NCBI GenBank assembly: GCA_025359785.1
Contig: JANYET010000068.1
Span: 1 to 64,000, forward strand
DNA: 64,000 bases
Direction: 5' to 3'
Source of the DNA: Alphaproteobacteria bacterium
Lineage (GTDB): Bacteria; Pseudomonadota; Alphaproteobacteria; Caulobacterales; Caulobacteraceae
The position numbers and the translations under genes are program-made. The notes under the pieces are model-generated. The model was given only the letters and a program-made list of their open reading frames with translations. It did no database searches and was not told where the DNA came from. The first letter of the stretch is position 1. Each line of letters begins with the position of its first letter. Below are positions 11,058 to 20,122 of the stretch, piece after piece.

Positions 11058-13589
11058 CTAGAACGTGAAGGTCAGGCGGCCGTAGTAGTAGCCGCCGTTG
11101 ATCCCGAACGGCGAGAAGGTCGGGTACTGGGTGACGTAGCCGTTGCTATTGGCCGCCAGGAAATCCTGACGCAGCGCCGGGTTCAGCTTGTCCGGGTAGT
11201 GGTTGAACAGGTTGTTGGCGCCAGCCGAGACCTTGACCTGATCCGTGACCTTGTAGGCCACCTCCAGGTCGGTGATCAGCGCCTGGCGGATCTTCACCGG
11301 GTAGCAGGTGGGCGAACCGGCCAGCGGACAGCCGGTGCGGCTGAGGAAGGCTGACGACTTGCCGTACATCGTCTCCTTCAGATTGACGCTGAGCTTATCC
11401 CAGGTCCACAGCGCGCCGCCCACGAAGCGGTAACGCGGCGAGGCCTTTTCCAGGAAGGAGATCGCCGTCTTGTCGAACAGCGAGCCGCCCGCCAGCTGGG
11501 CCGGCGGCGGGGCGATCCGGGTCACCTGGGTCCGGTTGTAGTTGGCCGTCCCTGACCAGGCGATGGAACCCCAGGCGCCCATGTCATGGGTGTAGGTGAT
11601 CACCGCTTCCGCGCCGGCGGTGCGGGTGTCCAGCCCGTTGGTGAAGATGCTGATCCCGGTCTGGGTGACGGTCGGATCGAGGATGTTGCCGTTGGCCAGG
11701 ATGGCGGCGCGCACCGCCGGGAAGTTGATCGCCCCGCCGGAGCCGAACAGCGTGCCGGAGCCCACGATGCGGTCCTTCACGATGATGTCGTAGGCGTCGA
11801 AGGTGGCGGTGACGCCGTGGCCCGGATGCAGCACGACGCCCAGGCTGTAGTTCTCTGACTTCTCGGGCTTCAGACCGTTGACGCCCACCAGCTTGGCGGC
11901 GGCCGAGTTGGGCGGCAGCTGCACGATGGCCGAAGTCGGCGAGACGTTGGTGGCCGAATAGTATTCCTCGAGCAGGGTCGGCGCCCGGAAGCCGGTCGAG
12001 GCGGTGCCACGCACCGCCACCACGTCGTTGAAGTCATAGCGCCCCGTGCCCTTGACCACGGTCGTGCCGCCGAAGTCGCTGAAGTCCTCATAGCGGACGG
12101 CGAAGTCGAGCTTCAGCTTTTCCCAGGGCTGCAGGGCGACGTCGGCATAGACCGCGGTGTCGTTGCGGCTGTGGCTTCCCGCGTCGGTGAGCGCGAAGCC
12201 GGGATAGGACTGCGAGCCTTCCTTGTAGCGTGAGGCCGGGTCGCCGGGCTTCAGTTCGAAGGTTTCGCGCCGGTACTCGATGCCGCCGGCCAGGGTCACT
12301 GGCTTGAACAGGCCGAGGTCGATGTCCTTCGTCAGGTCAAGCTGGGTGGTCCACTGACTGGCGATGAAGTCGCCGGCGTGGAAGTCGGTGGGCGAGGACC
12401 CCGGCGTCGTGGCCGTCGAGGTGTCGATATAGAGGGAACGGTTGATCGAATTCAGCGTGCTGACCGAGGCATGGTCGCGGCCGTAGGTGGTCGCTAGGTC
12501 CCAGCTGACGCCGCTGAACTCGCCCTTCAGGCCGAGCGTGTTGGCGAAGTCGTCCTCGGTGATGGATTCCTTCGGGCTGAAGCCGACCGGGCGCGGCAGG
12601 CTGCCATCCTTGCCGACCACCAGGTTGGGCACCCGGTAGTTCTCATAGGCCTGACCGAACTTGTGGCCGTAGGTGCCGAAATTGTAGAGTTCCAGGTTCT
12701 CACCGAACTTATAGCCGGCGTTGTAGGAGGCGATGTTTAGCCGGTACTCGGCGTCGCCCGCGATGCGGTTTAGGTACGGATAGCCGGGCGTGTTCACCAG
12801 GCTCGGATAGCGCGACAGGCTGGAGTTCGAGGCGCTATTGTAGGGAGTGTTCAGCACTCGCGGGTCGATGTCGCCGCGGAAGCTGAAGTCGTGATAGCGC
12901 GTCTCGTAGGTGAAGTTGACGTAGGCGTCGGGGATCGGCTTCAGGCCGATATTGAAAGTCGCATCGCCCGTCAGGCCGCCCTGATCCATGTAGTGGCCAC
13001 CCGACAAAACAACTTCGCCGCCCTCGTCCTTGGACTTCAGGATGATGTTGATGACTCCGGCGATGGCGTCGGTGCCGTACTGGGCCGCGGCGCCGTCCTG
13101 CAGCACCTCGATGTGGTCGACGGCGGCCAGCGGAATGTAGTTGAGGTCAGCCGTGGCGCCGCCCTGGAACGCGCCGGCCAGCACGGCCAGGTTGGCGGTG
13201 CCGTGGCGGCGCTTGCCGTTGACCAGCACCAGCGCGTGATTGGGGCTGAGGCCCCGCAGCTTGGCTGACAGGGTCAGGTTCGCGGTGTCGCCGCCAAACG
13301 CCTGGGCATTGAAGGATGGAATGTTCTGGGCGATCGCCTGGATCAGGTCGGACTGCGCCACGCGGCTGAGCGCCGAGGAGTCCAGAACCTGGATCGGCGC
13401 CGGGCTGTCGACCGCCCTGAGGCCGGTGACGCGCGTGCCCGTGACGATGAGCTGATCGACCTCGGAGGCCGCGGCCACGGTGGTGGCGGTCGAGGCCGGC
13501 CCGCCGGCGGCTTCAGCCCCATGGCAAGCCAGCGTCAGTACGAAGCCAGAGGCTCCGGCGGCCAGCAGCCGCTTCGAAGAATTCCGCAT
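11058..13589 (-). CDS. TonB-dependent outer membrane receptor
   Basis: The 843-residue protein begins with a signal peptide (RLLAAGASGFVLTLACHGAEA). It continues with a TonB-box-like segment (DQLIVTGTRV), a plug domain (DLIQAIAQNIPSFN, LVLVNGKRRH, GAAAQYGTDAIAGVINIILK) and a long beta-barrel ending in a terminal phenylalanine (YYYGRLTFTF). It should import a bulky ligand across the outer membrane using TonB energy. Ligand identity is not visible: no siderophore, sugar or B12 genes lie beside it. Caulobacteria carry many such receptors for plant- or debris-derived substrates. The upstream 301 bp contain a triplicated 18-bp repeat. Confidence 0.93.
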   Translation of the reverse strand: MRNSSKRLLAAGASGFVLTLACHGAEAAGGPASTATTVAAASEVDQLIVTGTRVTGLRAVDSPAPIQVLDSSALSRVAQSDLIQAIAQNIPSFNAQAFGGDTANLTLSAKLRGLSPNHALVLVNGKRRHGTANLAVLAGAFQGGATADLNYIPLAAVDHIEVLQDGAAAQYGTDAIAGVINIILKSKDEGGEVVLSGGHYMDQGGLTGDATFNIGLKPIPDAYVNFTYETRYHDFSFRGDIDPRVLNTPYNSASNSSLSRYPSLVNTPGYPYLNRIAGDAEYRLNIASYNAGYKFGENLELYNFGTYGHKFGQAYENYRVPNLVVGKDGSLPRPVGFSPKESITEDDFANTLGLKGEFSGVSWDLATTYGRDHASVSTLNSINRSLYIDTSTATTPGSSPTDFHAGDFIASQWTTQLDLTKDIDLGLFKPVTLAGGIEYRRETFELKPGDPASRYKEGSQSYPGFALTDAGSHSRNDTAVYADVALQPWEKLKLDFAVRYEDFSDFGGTTVVKGTGRYDFNDVVAVRGTASTGFRAPTLLEEYYSATNVSPTSAIVQLPPNSAAAKLVGVNGLKPEKSENYSLGVVLHPGHGVTATFDAYDIIVKDRIVGSGTLFGSGGAINFPAVRAAILANGNILDPTVTQTGISIFTNGLDTRTAGAEAVITYTHDMGAWGSIAWSGTANYNRTQVTRIAPPPAQLAGGSLFDKTAISFLEKASPRYRFVGGALWTWDKLSVNLKETMYGKSSAFLSRTGCPLAGSPTCYPVKIRQALITDLEVAYKVTDQVKVSAGANNLFNHYPDKLNPALRQDFLAANSNGYVTQYPTFSPFGINGGYYYGRLTFTF

Positions 13590-13890
13590 GATCTATCCCC
13601 GTCTCTATCGGTTGTTTTGCCTCCTCACTGAACGTTTTCCCCTGTGGTCTACCCGCACCGCAGCCTCCAGGCCGGCGTCTTCTTACGGTTGAGCTTGCGG
13701 AATTGACCGATGGGCGCAATGCGACAGATGTCGCACCCCGGAAACAGAGCGGACATAAAAAGCGCGGCGCCCAAAACCGCGTCAGATGGTCAGATCACGG
13801 TCGATCCGCGCGCGTTCGCTGGGCGCCATATCGTCCCCATAAGCCACATCGTCCCCGCAGGCCCCATCGTACCCATAAGACTGGGGCGGG
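13590..13890. other. Spacer upstream of the TonB receptor gene
   Basis: This 301-bp gap separates the 3' end of kdpE from the start of the TonB receptor gene, both on the minus strand. It should contain the receptor promoter. A GGGGAT ribosome site lies just before the receptor ATG. The only other structure seen is a set of three 18-bp repeats at 13828-13881. I found no convincing gene, tRNA or terminator. Confidence 0.6.
13828..13881. repeat. Three tandem imperfect 18-bp repeats
   Basis: The units are ATATCGTCCCCATAAGCC, ACATCGTCCCCGCAGGCC and CCATCGTACCCATAAGAC, directly adjoining one another. The spacing is 18 bp, less than two helical turns. They lie 10 bp after the kdpE stop and about 240-290 bp upstream of the TonB receptor start. 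They could be regulator-binding sites or simply a short minisatellite. Confidence 0.8.
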
Positions 13891-14598
13891 TCAGAAACGC
13901 GCCAGCCGATAGCCGACCCCAGGTTCGCTGATCAGCAGCGGCGCCCCGTCTGCCTCTCCGAGCTTCTGGCGAAGCTGGCCCACATAGACCCGCAGATACT
14001 GGATGTCGGCCCGATCGCTGCCCCAGACGGCGCGCAGCAGGTCGGCATGGCTGACCGGCCGCCCCAGGTTCACCGCCAGTTCGGCCAGCAGGTCGTATTC
14101 CTTGGGCGACAGCTTCAGCGCCTCGCCAGCCTTGGTCACGGTGCGCAGGCCGAAGTCGATCTCCAGGTCACCGGTCCGCACCACCGGCGCCGAGCCCCGC
14201 GCCTGGACGGCGTGGCGCAGGCCGGCGCGCAGTCGGGCGAGCAGTTCGTCGACGCCGAACGGCTTCTGCACATAGTCGTCGGCCCCCAGGTCCAGGGCCT
14301 GCACCTTCATCGCCTCGGCGTCGCGCGCCGACAGCACCACGATTGGCGTCTGGCCCCCCTCGTGTTGCTTACGGGCCCGGATCTCGGCGATCACCGACAG
14401 GCCGTCGCGGTCGGGCAGGCCCAGGTCGAGCAGCACCAGATCCGGCGAATAGTGGGCGAACCAGCGCATCCCCTCCGCCGCCGTGCGCGCCGTCACCGGC
14501 CGCAGGCCCGCGGCCTTCAGGGTGGTGGCGAGCGCGGCGTTCAGGCTGGCGTCGTCCTCGATCACCAGGATCGTGGCGGGGTCGGCCGCGCCCGTCAT
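13891..14598 (-). CDS. kdpE: KdpE-type response regulator
   Basis: The 235-residue protein is an OmpR-family regulator. Its receiver domain has the acidic pocket ED (14-15), phosphoacceptor Asp58 (LVLLDLGLPD) and the conserved lysine in VQKPFG. The C-terminal winged helix (LSPKEYDLLAELAVN through ADIQYLRVYVGQLRQKL) closely matches KdpE. It overlaps the upstream kinase gene by ATGA and is therefore translated with it. No kdpFABC genes occur in the window. The kup potassium transporter is divergent just beyond kdpD and is the likely target; that link is inference. Confidence 0.9.
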   Translation of the reverse strand: MTGAADPATILVIEDDASLNAALATTLKAAGLRPVTARTAAEGMRWFAHYSPDLVLLDLGLPDRDGLSVIAEIRARKQHEGGQTPIVVLSARDAEAMKVQALDLGADDYVQKPFGVDELLARLRAGLRHAVQARGSAPVVRTGDLEIDFGLRTVTKAGEALKLSPKEYDLLAELAVNLGRPVSHADLLRAVWGSDRADIQYLRVYVGQLRQKLGEADGAPLLISEPGVGYRLARF

Positions 14599-16160
14599 GC
14601 CGGCTGGATGGCCGGCCGCGCGACGTTCGGAGCCAGCGGCGCCGACAGCCGCACCCGCGCGCCCTGGCCGCCCGCCAGGTTTTCCGCCTCGACCGAGCCG
14701 CCCTGCGCCTCCAGGAAGCCGCGGGCGATAGAGAGGCCAAGGCCGGTCCCCGGCGGGCGGCCGTCGCCGGTCACGCCACGGGAGAACTTCTCGAACATCG
14801 GCTCGACGGCGCCGGGAAAGCCCGGCCCCTCATCGACCACCTCGATCCAGCCGGAGCCTTGGCCTGAACCGCTGCGCAGCCAGATCTTCGAGCCGGCCGG
14901 CGCATATTTGGCGGCGTTTTCCAGCACATTGGCGAGCGCCGTCTCGAACAGCGAGGCGTCGACCATCAGGGCCTGGGCGTCGGCCGGAACCTCGTTCAGC
15001 ACCTGGCGGCCCTCCAGCGCCAGCGAAGCGCTGCGCAGCGCTTCGGCGGCCAGCTCGGCGGGTTCGGTCGCCGCGGTCTTGACCACGACCGCCCCGGCGT
15101 CGAGCCGGTTCATGTCCAGCAGATTGGCCACCATCACCGACAGCCGCGCCGTCTCCTTCTCAGCCAGCGCCAACAGCTCGCCGCGCGCTTTGGCGTCATG
15201 GGTCGTGGCGAACTTCTGCAGGCTCTGCAGGGTAAAGAGCACGGTCGAGAGCGGCGTTTTCAGGTCGTGCGACACGGCGGCCAGCAGGTCCGCCTTCAAC
15301 CGCTCGCTGGCGGCGTCGACGCGGCTTTCCAGCGCCTGGGCGGCATAGGCCTCCCGGTCCAGCGCCACGGCCAGATAGCCGGAAACGATCTCCACCAGCC
15401 GCTCGGGGTTCTCCGGCCGCCCGGCCTCGCCCAGCGAGATCGAGACCCCGATCACCGCCTGCTGCCGCTGCGGTGTCACCACCGGCCAGAAATCATAGGC
15501 CGCGGCCTCCACCGGATAGGCCCCGCCGCGGGTCGGCGTGCGCGCGGCCAGCGCCCAGCCCGCCGCCTCGCGGTCGGCCACGCTCAGGTCACCGCCGCCA
15601 GCCTGTCCCGCGAGCGCAAGGTCGCTCTCGCCCTGCAGCAGCACCACGGCCGGCGCCTGGAAAAGTCGCGCCAGGGCCTGGGCGCTGGCTTCCGCCGAAC
15701 CCGCCCCGCCGGTCGCCGCCACCAGGCTGCGAGCCAGCGCCTGCAGGGCGGTCGCCTGGTCGGCGGACGTCCAGGCTTCCATCGCCCGGCGACGCGACTG
15801 GGCCGCCACGGCGCTGACGATGCCGGCGGTGATCAGCAGCAGGATCAGCGCCCAGAGGTTGGCCGGGTCGGCGACATGCAGGCTGTAACGGGGCGCGATC
15901 AGGAAGAAGTTGAACGCCAGCACCGCCGCCACGGCGGCCGCCAGCGACGGGCCCCAGCCGAAGCTCACCGCGGCGATCACCACCGGCAGGACGAAGATCA
16001 ACGACAGATTCGGGACCGCCTGCACCTCGTCGACCAGCACGGCGGCCAGGGTCGCCGCCGCCACCATCAGGAACGACAAGGCATAGGCCGCCGCCGGGTG
16101 CAGCCGCTCAAAGCGGTGGTCGGCGGCGACGGTCGCTGGAATCTCTGACGACAGGCTCAT
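14595..16160 (-). CDS. Shortened KdpD-type sensor histidine kinase
   Basis: The 521-residue protein matches the C-terminal half of KdpD: a compact four-helix membrane domain (DUF4118-like, residues ~20-120), a GAF-like region, a HisKA domain with phospho-histidine 298 (AVSHDLKTPLST) and a HATPase with the ENAAKYAPAGS and GTGLGLSIA motifs. The ~370-residue N-terminal KdpD and universal-stress domains of the classic ~890-residue sensor are absent. There is no open frame upstream for them, because the divergent kup region begins there. The ATG at 16160 has GGAGG 5 nt upstream. It probably senses potassium or osmotic state and controls kdpE and kup. Confidence 0.87.
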   Translation of the reverse strand: MSLSSEIPATVAADHRFERLHPAAAYALSFLMVAAATLAAVLVDEVQAVPNLSLIFVLPVVIAAVSFGWGPSLAAAVAAVLAFNFFLIAPRYSLHVADPANLWALILLLITAGIVSAVAAQSRRRAMEAWTSADQATALQALARSLVAATGGAGSAEASAQALARLFQAPAVVLLQGESDLALAGQAGGGDLSVADREAAGWALAARTPTRGGAYPVEAAAYDFWPVVTPQRQQAVIGVSISLGEAGRPENPERLVEIVSGYLAVALDREAYAAQALESRVDAASERLKADLLAAVSHDLKTPLSTVLFTLQSLQKFATTHDAKARGELLALAEKETARLSVMVANLLDMNRLDAGAVVVKTAATEPAELAAEALRSASLALEGRQVLNEVPADAQALMVDASLFETALANVLENAAKYAPAGSKIWLRSGSGQGSGWIEVVDEGPGFPGAVEPMFEKFSRGVTGDGRPPGTGLGLSIARGFLEAQGGSVEAENLAGGQGARVRLSAPLAPNVARPAIQPA

Positions 16161-16329
16161 GGGGGCCTCCCTGAAAGCGTCAAATGCCGCTTCGAACGAC
16201 GCAAAGAAGGGCGCGTCCTTCTCCGAACGCAAGACCGCAAGCCGGTTGCACCCCTACAACCACATGGGACGTTTATGTCAGACGGCGCGACAAGCCGGTC
16301 TCGCTAAGCTGCAGGAACCTGCGCCCCCA

Positions 16330-18270
16330 ATGTCCGCACCCGTGTCGCCATCCTTGTCCGTCGTCGATCCCGACCCTGGCGAGGCCGCCGCCAAGCCGGC
16401 GCCGAGACTGCGCACCTTCCTGGGCCTGGCCCTGGGCTCGGCGGGCGTCGTCTACGGCGACATCGGCACCAGCCCGCTCTACGCCTTCAAGGAATCCATC
16501 AAGCACCTGGCCCGCCATGGCGGACGCCTCGCCCAGGCCGACGTGGTGGGCGTGATCTCGCTGATGCTGTGGACGCTGATGGTCATCGTCACGCTCAAGT
16601 ACGTGCTGATCCTGATGCGCTTCGACAACCGCGGCGAGGGCGGCACGCTGTCGCTCATGGCGCTGGTCCAGAAGGCCGGCGGCCGCGCGGCCGGGCTGAT
16701 CCTGGTTATCGGCATGATCGGGGCGGGCATGTTCTTCGGCGACGCCATCCTGACGCCCGCCGTCTCGGTGCTTTCGGCGGTCGAAGGCCTGGAGATCGTC
16801 CAGAGCCTCAGCGGCCGTATCGACCCCTTCGTGCCGGCCATCGCGCTGGTGGTCCTGGTCGGCCTGTTCGCGGTGCAGCGGCGCGGGTCCGGTGGCGTGG
16901 GCCGCTGGTTCGGCCCGGTCTGCGTCGCCTGGTTCGCCACCATCGCGGTCCTCGGCCTGATGGCCTTGGTCCGCGCGCCGCAGGTGCTGATGGCGCTCAA
17001 TCCCTGGCCCGGCCTGATGCTGCTCATCCACCATCCGAAGATCGCGCCCGCCGTGCTCGGCTCGGTGTTCCTCACCGTCACCGGCGCCGAGGCGCTCTAT
17101 GCCGACATGGGCCACTTCGGCCGCAAGCCCATCCAGTGGACCTGGGTGGCGCTGGTTTTCCCCTGCCTGATCCTCAACTACCTCGGGCAAGGCGCGCTGG
17201 TGCTGACCGATCCCGGGGCCATCGAGAACCCCTTCTTCCACCTGGCCCCCGACTGGTTCCAGCTGCCGCTGGTGGTGCTGGCCACCGCCGCCACGGTGAT
17301 CGCCAGCCAGGCGGTGATCTCCGGCGCCTTCTCGATGACCCAGCAGGCGATCCAGCTCGGCCTGCTGCCCCGGATGACCCTGAAGATCACCTCGGAGTCG
17401 CACGCCGGCCAGATCTACGCGCCACAGATCAACTGGATGCTGATGCTGGGGGTCGCCGCCCTGGTGCTCGGCTTCCGCTCATCGGACGCGCTGGCCAATG
17501 CCTATGGGGTCTCGGTGATCGGCGCGATGATCACCTCGTCGGTCCTGGCCGTGGTCGCCTTCCACCGCCTGAAGGCCCGGCCGCTCTGGCTGTCACTGCT
17601 GGTCTTCTCGCCCTTCCTGACGGTCGAGAGCGCCTTCCTCGTCGCCAACCTCACCAAGGTCGCCCACGGCGGCTATGTGCCCCTGCTGATCGCCTCGGCC
17701 ATGATCCTCCTGATGTGGACCTGGATGCGCGGTGTCCGACGCGTCGCCAAGGCCGAGCAGAGCGACCTGAAGCTTACCGACGTCCTGCCCATGCTGATGC
17801 AGCGCCCGCCGCTGAAGGCCCGCGGCGCGGCGGTGTTCCTGACCTCCGACCCGACCGCCGTGCCGGCCGCCCTGATGCACAACCTCAAGCACAATCAGGT
17901 GCTGCACGAGGTCGTCGTCCTGCTGACCGTCAAGGTCGCGTCCCGGCCCCGCGTGCCCGACGCCGAGCGGGTGGAGGTTCACGATCTCGCGCCGGGCTTC
18001 AAGGCCATGACCCTGTCCTTCGGCTTCATGGAGACCCCCAACGTCGCCAAGGGCATGAGCCTGGCCCGCGCCAAGGGCCTGAAGTTCGACATCATGCGCA
18101 CCTCGTTCTTCCTCAGCCGCCGCACCTTGCTGCCGCGCCGCAGCGGCGGGATCGGCCACCTGCTCGACCTGTTCTTCGTCTTCCTGACCCGCAACGCCGT
18201 CCGCACCGCCGACTTCTTCCAGATTCCCCCCTCGCGGGTGGTGGAACTCGGCGCGCAGGTGGCGTTCTAG
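16330..18270 (+). CDS. kup: Kup-family low-affinity potassium transporter
   Basis: The 646-residue protein has the Kup signature near the N terminus (GVVYGDIGTSPLYAF), about 12 membrane segments through residue ~460 and a C-terminal cytoplasmic domain. Conserved blocks include GEGGTLSLMALVQ and GAGMFFGDAILTPAVSVLSAVEG. It should take up K+ with protons. The ATG at 16330 was chosen because the conserved part starts ~30 residues later; an in-frame start further upstream would overlap the kdpD control region. It is divergent from a kdpD/kdpE pair, with 169 bp between start codons, so the two units share a control region. Confidence 0.95.
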   Translation: MSAPVSPSLSVVDPDPGEAAAKPAPRLRTFLGLALGSAGVVYGDIGTSPLYAFKESIKHLARHGGRLAQADVVGVISLMLWTLMVIVTLKYVLILMRFDNRGEGGTLSLMALVQKAGGRAAGLILVIGMIGAGMFFGDAILTPAVSVLSAVEGLEIVQSLSGRIDPFVPAIALVVLVGLFAVQRRGSGGVGRWFGPVCVAWFATIAVLGLMALVRAPQVLMALNPWPGLMLLIHHPKIAPAVLGSVFLTVTGAEALYADMGHFGRKPIQWTWVALVFPCLILNYLGQGALVLTDPGAIENPFFHLAPDWFQLPLVVLATAATVIASQAVISGAFSMTQQAIQLGLLPRMTLKITSESHAGQIYAPQINWMLMLGVAALVLGFRSSDALANAYGVSVIGAMITSSVLAVVAFHRLKARPLWLSLLVFSPFLTVESAFLVANLTKVAHGGYVPLLIASAMILLMWTWMRGVRRVAKAEQSDLKLTDVLPMLMQRPPLKARGAAVFLTSDPTAVPAALMHNLKHNQVLHEVVVLLTVKVASRPRVPDAERVEVHDLAPGFKAMTLSFGFMETPNVAKGMSLARAKGLKFDIMRTSFFLSRRTLLPRRSGGIGHLLDLFFVFLTRNAVRTADFFQIPPSRVVELGAQVAF

Positions 18271-18338
18271 CCCTTCGGGACGGCTGGCGTTTTCCACCGG
18301 GCTCGGGTCCAATGCGACGGTCGGAGTCGGGGATTCTC

Positions 18339-19943
18339 ATGCTGAAGACCATCACCCTCGCCGTTGCGCTCGGCGCCCTCGCCACGGCTGCGGCCGCACA
18401 GGCGCCGTCGCCGGGCTTCAAGCCTTTCGCCTCGGGCGTCGAGCAGCAGGCGGCCATGCGCGCGGGAACCTTGACCTCCGAGGCGCTGGTCAAGGACTAT
18501 CTGGCCCGCATCGCCGCCCTCGACCGCGTGGGGCCCAAGCTCAACGCGGTGATCGCGCTCAACCCCCACGCCCTGGCTGACGCCCGCAAAGCCGACGCCG
18601 AGCGCAAGGCCGGCCATGTTCGCGGGCCCTTGCACGGCATCCCGGTGCTGCTGAAGGACAACATCGAGTCCGACGACGGCACGGCGACCACCGCCGGCTC
18701 GCTGGCGCTGAAGGACAACATCACCCACCGCGACGCGCCGCTGGTCAGGCGGCTGACCGATGCCGGCGCGATCATCCTGGGCAAGGCGAACCTGTCGGAA
18801 TGGGCCAACTTCCGCTCGACCCACTCGATCAGCGGCTGGACCGGCATCGCCGGCCTGGTCCGCAACCCCTACATGCTCGACCGCACCGCCTGCGGCTCCA
18901 GCGCCGGCTCCGGCGCGGCGGTCTCCGCGGGCCTGGTCACCCTGGCCGTGGGCACCGAGACCGACGGCTCGGTCACCTGCCCCGCCGCGATCAACGGGAT
19001 CGTCGGTCTGAAGCCGACCGTGGGGCTGATCTCGCGCACCTATGTCGTGCCGATCTCGCCGGAGCAAGACACGCCGGGGCCGATGACCCGCACAGTCGCC
19101 GACGCCGCCGCCCTGCTGAGCGCCATGGCCGGGACCGATCCCGCCGATCCGGCCACGGGGGACGCCGACCTGCACAAGAGCGACTACACCGCCGGCCTCA
19201 ACCCCGACGCCCTGCGCGGCGCCCGGATCGGCGTCCTGCGCATGACCCTGGGCCGCTCGCCGCAGACCGACGCGGTGTTCGAAGAGGCCTTGGCGGCGCT
19301 GAAAAAGGCCGGCGCGGTGCTGGTCGAGGTGAAAGGCCCGGACGATGCGGCGCTCAGCGCCATCTCGGCGGGCGAAGGCGCGGCGTTGCGGGTGGAGTTC
19401 AAGGCCTCGCTGAACGCCTACCTCGCTGGCCTGCCGCCCACGGTGAAGAGCCGCACGCTGGATGACCTGATCGCCTTCAACGCCCATGAGCCGCGGGAAA
19501 TGCCGCTGTTCGGGCAGGAGATCTTCGAAAACGCGGCCAAGGCGCCGCCCCTCACCGACGCCGGCTATCAGCAGGCCCGCGCCAACGCCCGCAAGCTCAG
19601 CCGCGAGGCGCTGGACAAGATGCTGCAGACGGCCAACGTCGAGGCCCTGGTCGGTCCGTCCACCGGCCCGGCCTCGATCGTCGATCCCATCGACGGCAGC
19701 CGCAGCCTGGGGTCGTACTCCACCCTCCCCGCGGTCTCCGGCTATCCGCACCTGACCTTGCCGATGGGCCTTGTCTCGGGTCTGCCGGTGAACATCTCAT
19801 TCCTCGGCGCACCGTGGTCGGAGGCGCGGCTGCTGGCGCTCGGCTACGCCTTTGAACAGGCGACCCACGCGCGCGCCAACCCCACCTTCCTGCCCAACGT
19901 CGCCGCCCGGCCGGAGTATGCGAAAGCCTACGATCCGCGTTGA
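18339..19943 (+). CDS. Exported amidase-signature hydrolase
   Basis: The 534-residue protein has a clear signal peptide (MLKTITLAVALGALATAAAAQ), so it acts outside the cytoplasm. The remainder is a complete amidase-signature domain. Its catalytic lysine is Lys106 (VLLKDNIE), the cis-serine region is CGSSAGSGAA (185-194) and the nucleophile is Ser211 (TETDGSVTCPA). The family hydrolyses amides such as peptide amides or aryl amides; the substrate is not evident. It follows kup by 68 bp on the same strand but shows no functional link to it. A start nine codons upstream (18312) is possible but would spoil the signal peptide. Confidence 0.9.
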   Translation: MLKTITLAVALGALATAAAAQAPSPGFKPFASGVEQQAAMRAGTLTSEALVKDYLARIAALDRVGPKLNAVIALNPHALADARKADAERKAGHVRGPLHGIPVLLKDNIESDDGTATTAGSLALKDNITHRDAPLVRRLTDAGAIILGKANLSEWANFRSTHSISGWTGIAGLVRNPYMLDRTACGSSAGSGAAVSAGLVTLAVGTETDGSVTCPAAINGIVGLKPTVGLISRTYVVPISPEQDTPGPMTRTVADAAALLSAMAGTDPADPATGDADLHKSDYTAGLNPDALRGARIGVLRMTLGRSPQTDAVFEEALAALKKAGAVLVEVKGPDDAALSAISAGEGAALRVEFKASLNAYLAGLPPTVKSRTLDDLIAFNAHEPREMPLFGQEIFENAAKAPPLTDAGYQQARANARKLSREALDKMLQTANVEALVGPSTGPASIVDPIDGSRSLGSYSTLPAVSGYPHLTLPMGLVSGLPVNISFLGAPWSEARLLALGYAFEQATHARANPTFLPNVAARPEYAKAYDPR

Positions 19944-20122
19944 GAGGGCTTGCCTCGTCATCATCGCGTCCCAATCTGAAGCGACAAGCTTGAGCGTTAA
20001 CGAGAAGGCGCGGCCCGCTGCCCAGACTCTGGAGAAAATCGGCAGGCCGAGGCGCAACGGCTAAGCTTGCCCGGGATCGAACGGCTTCGCCGTACGTTGC
20101 GCTGTCCGAGGGGGTCTCTTCC

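Noticed and set aside
13828-13881. CRISPR array
   Set aside because: The repeats are directly adjacent without spacers and no cas genes occur. The 9-bp repeats at 51150-51202 were rejected for the same reason.
16569-18338. In-frame upstream extension of the amidase gene through kup
   Set aside because: This stretch is an alternative frame of kup and is Arg/Pro-rich. The amidase has its own signal peptide and start at 18339.
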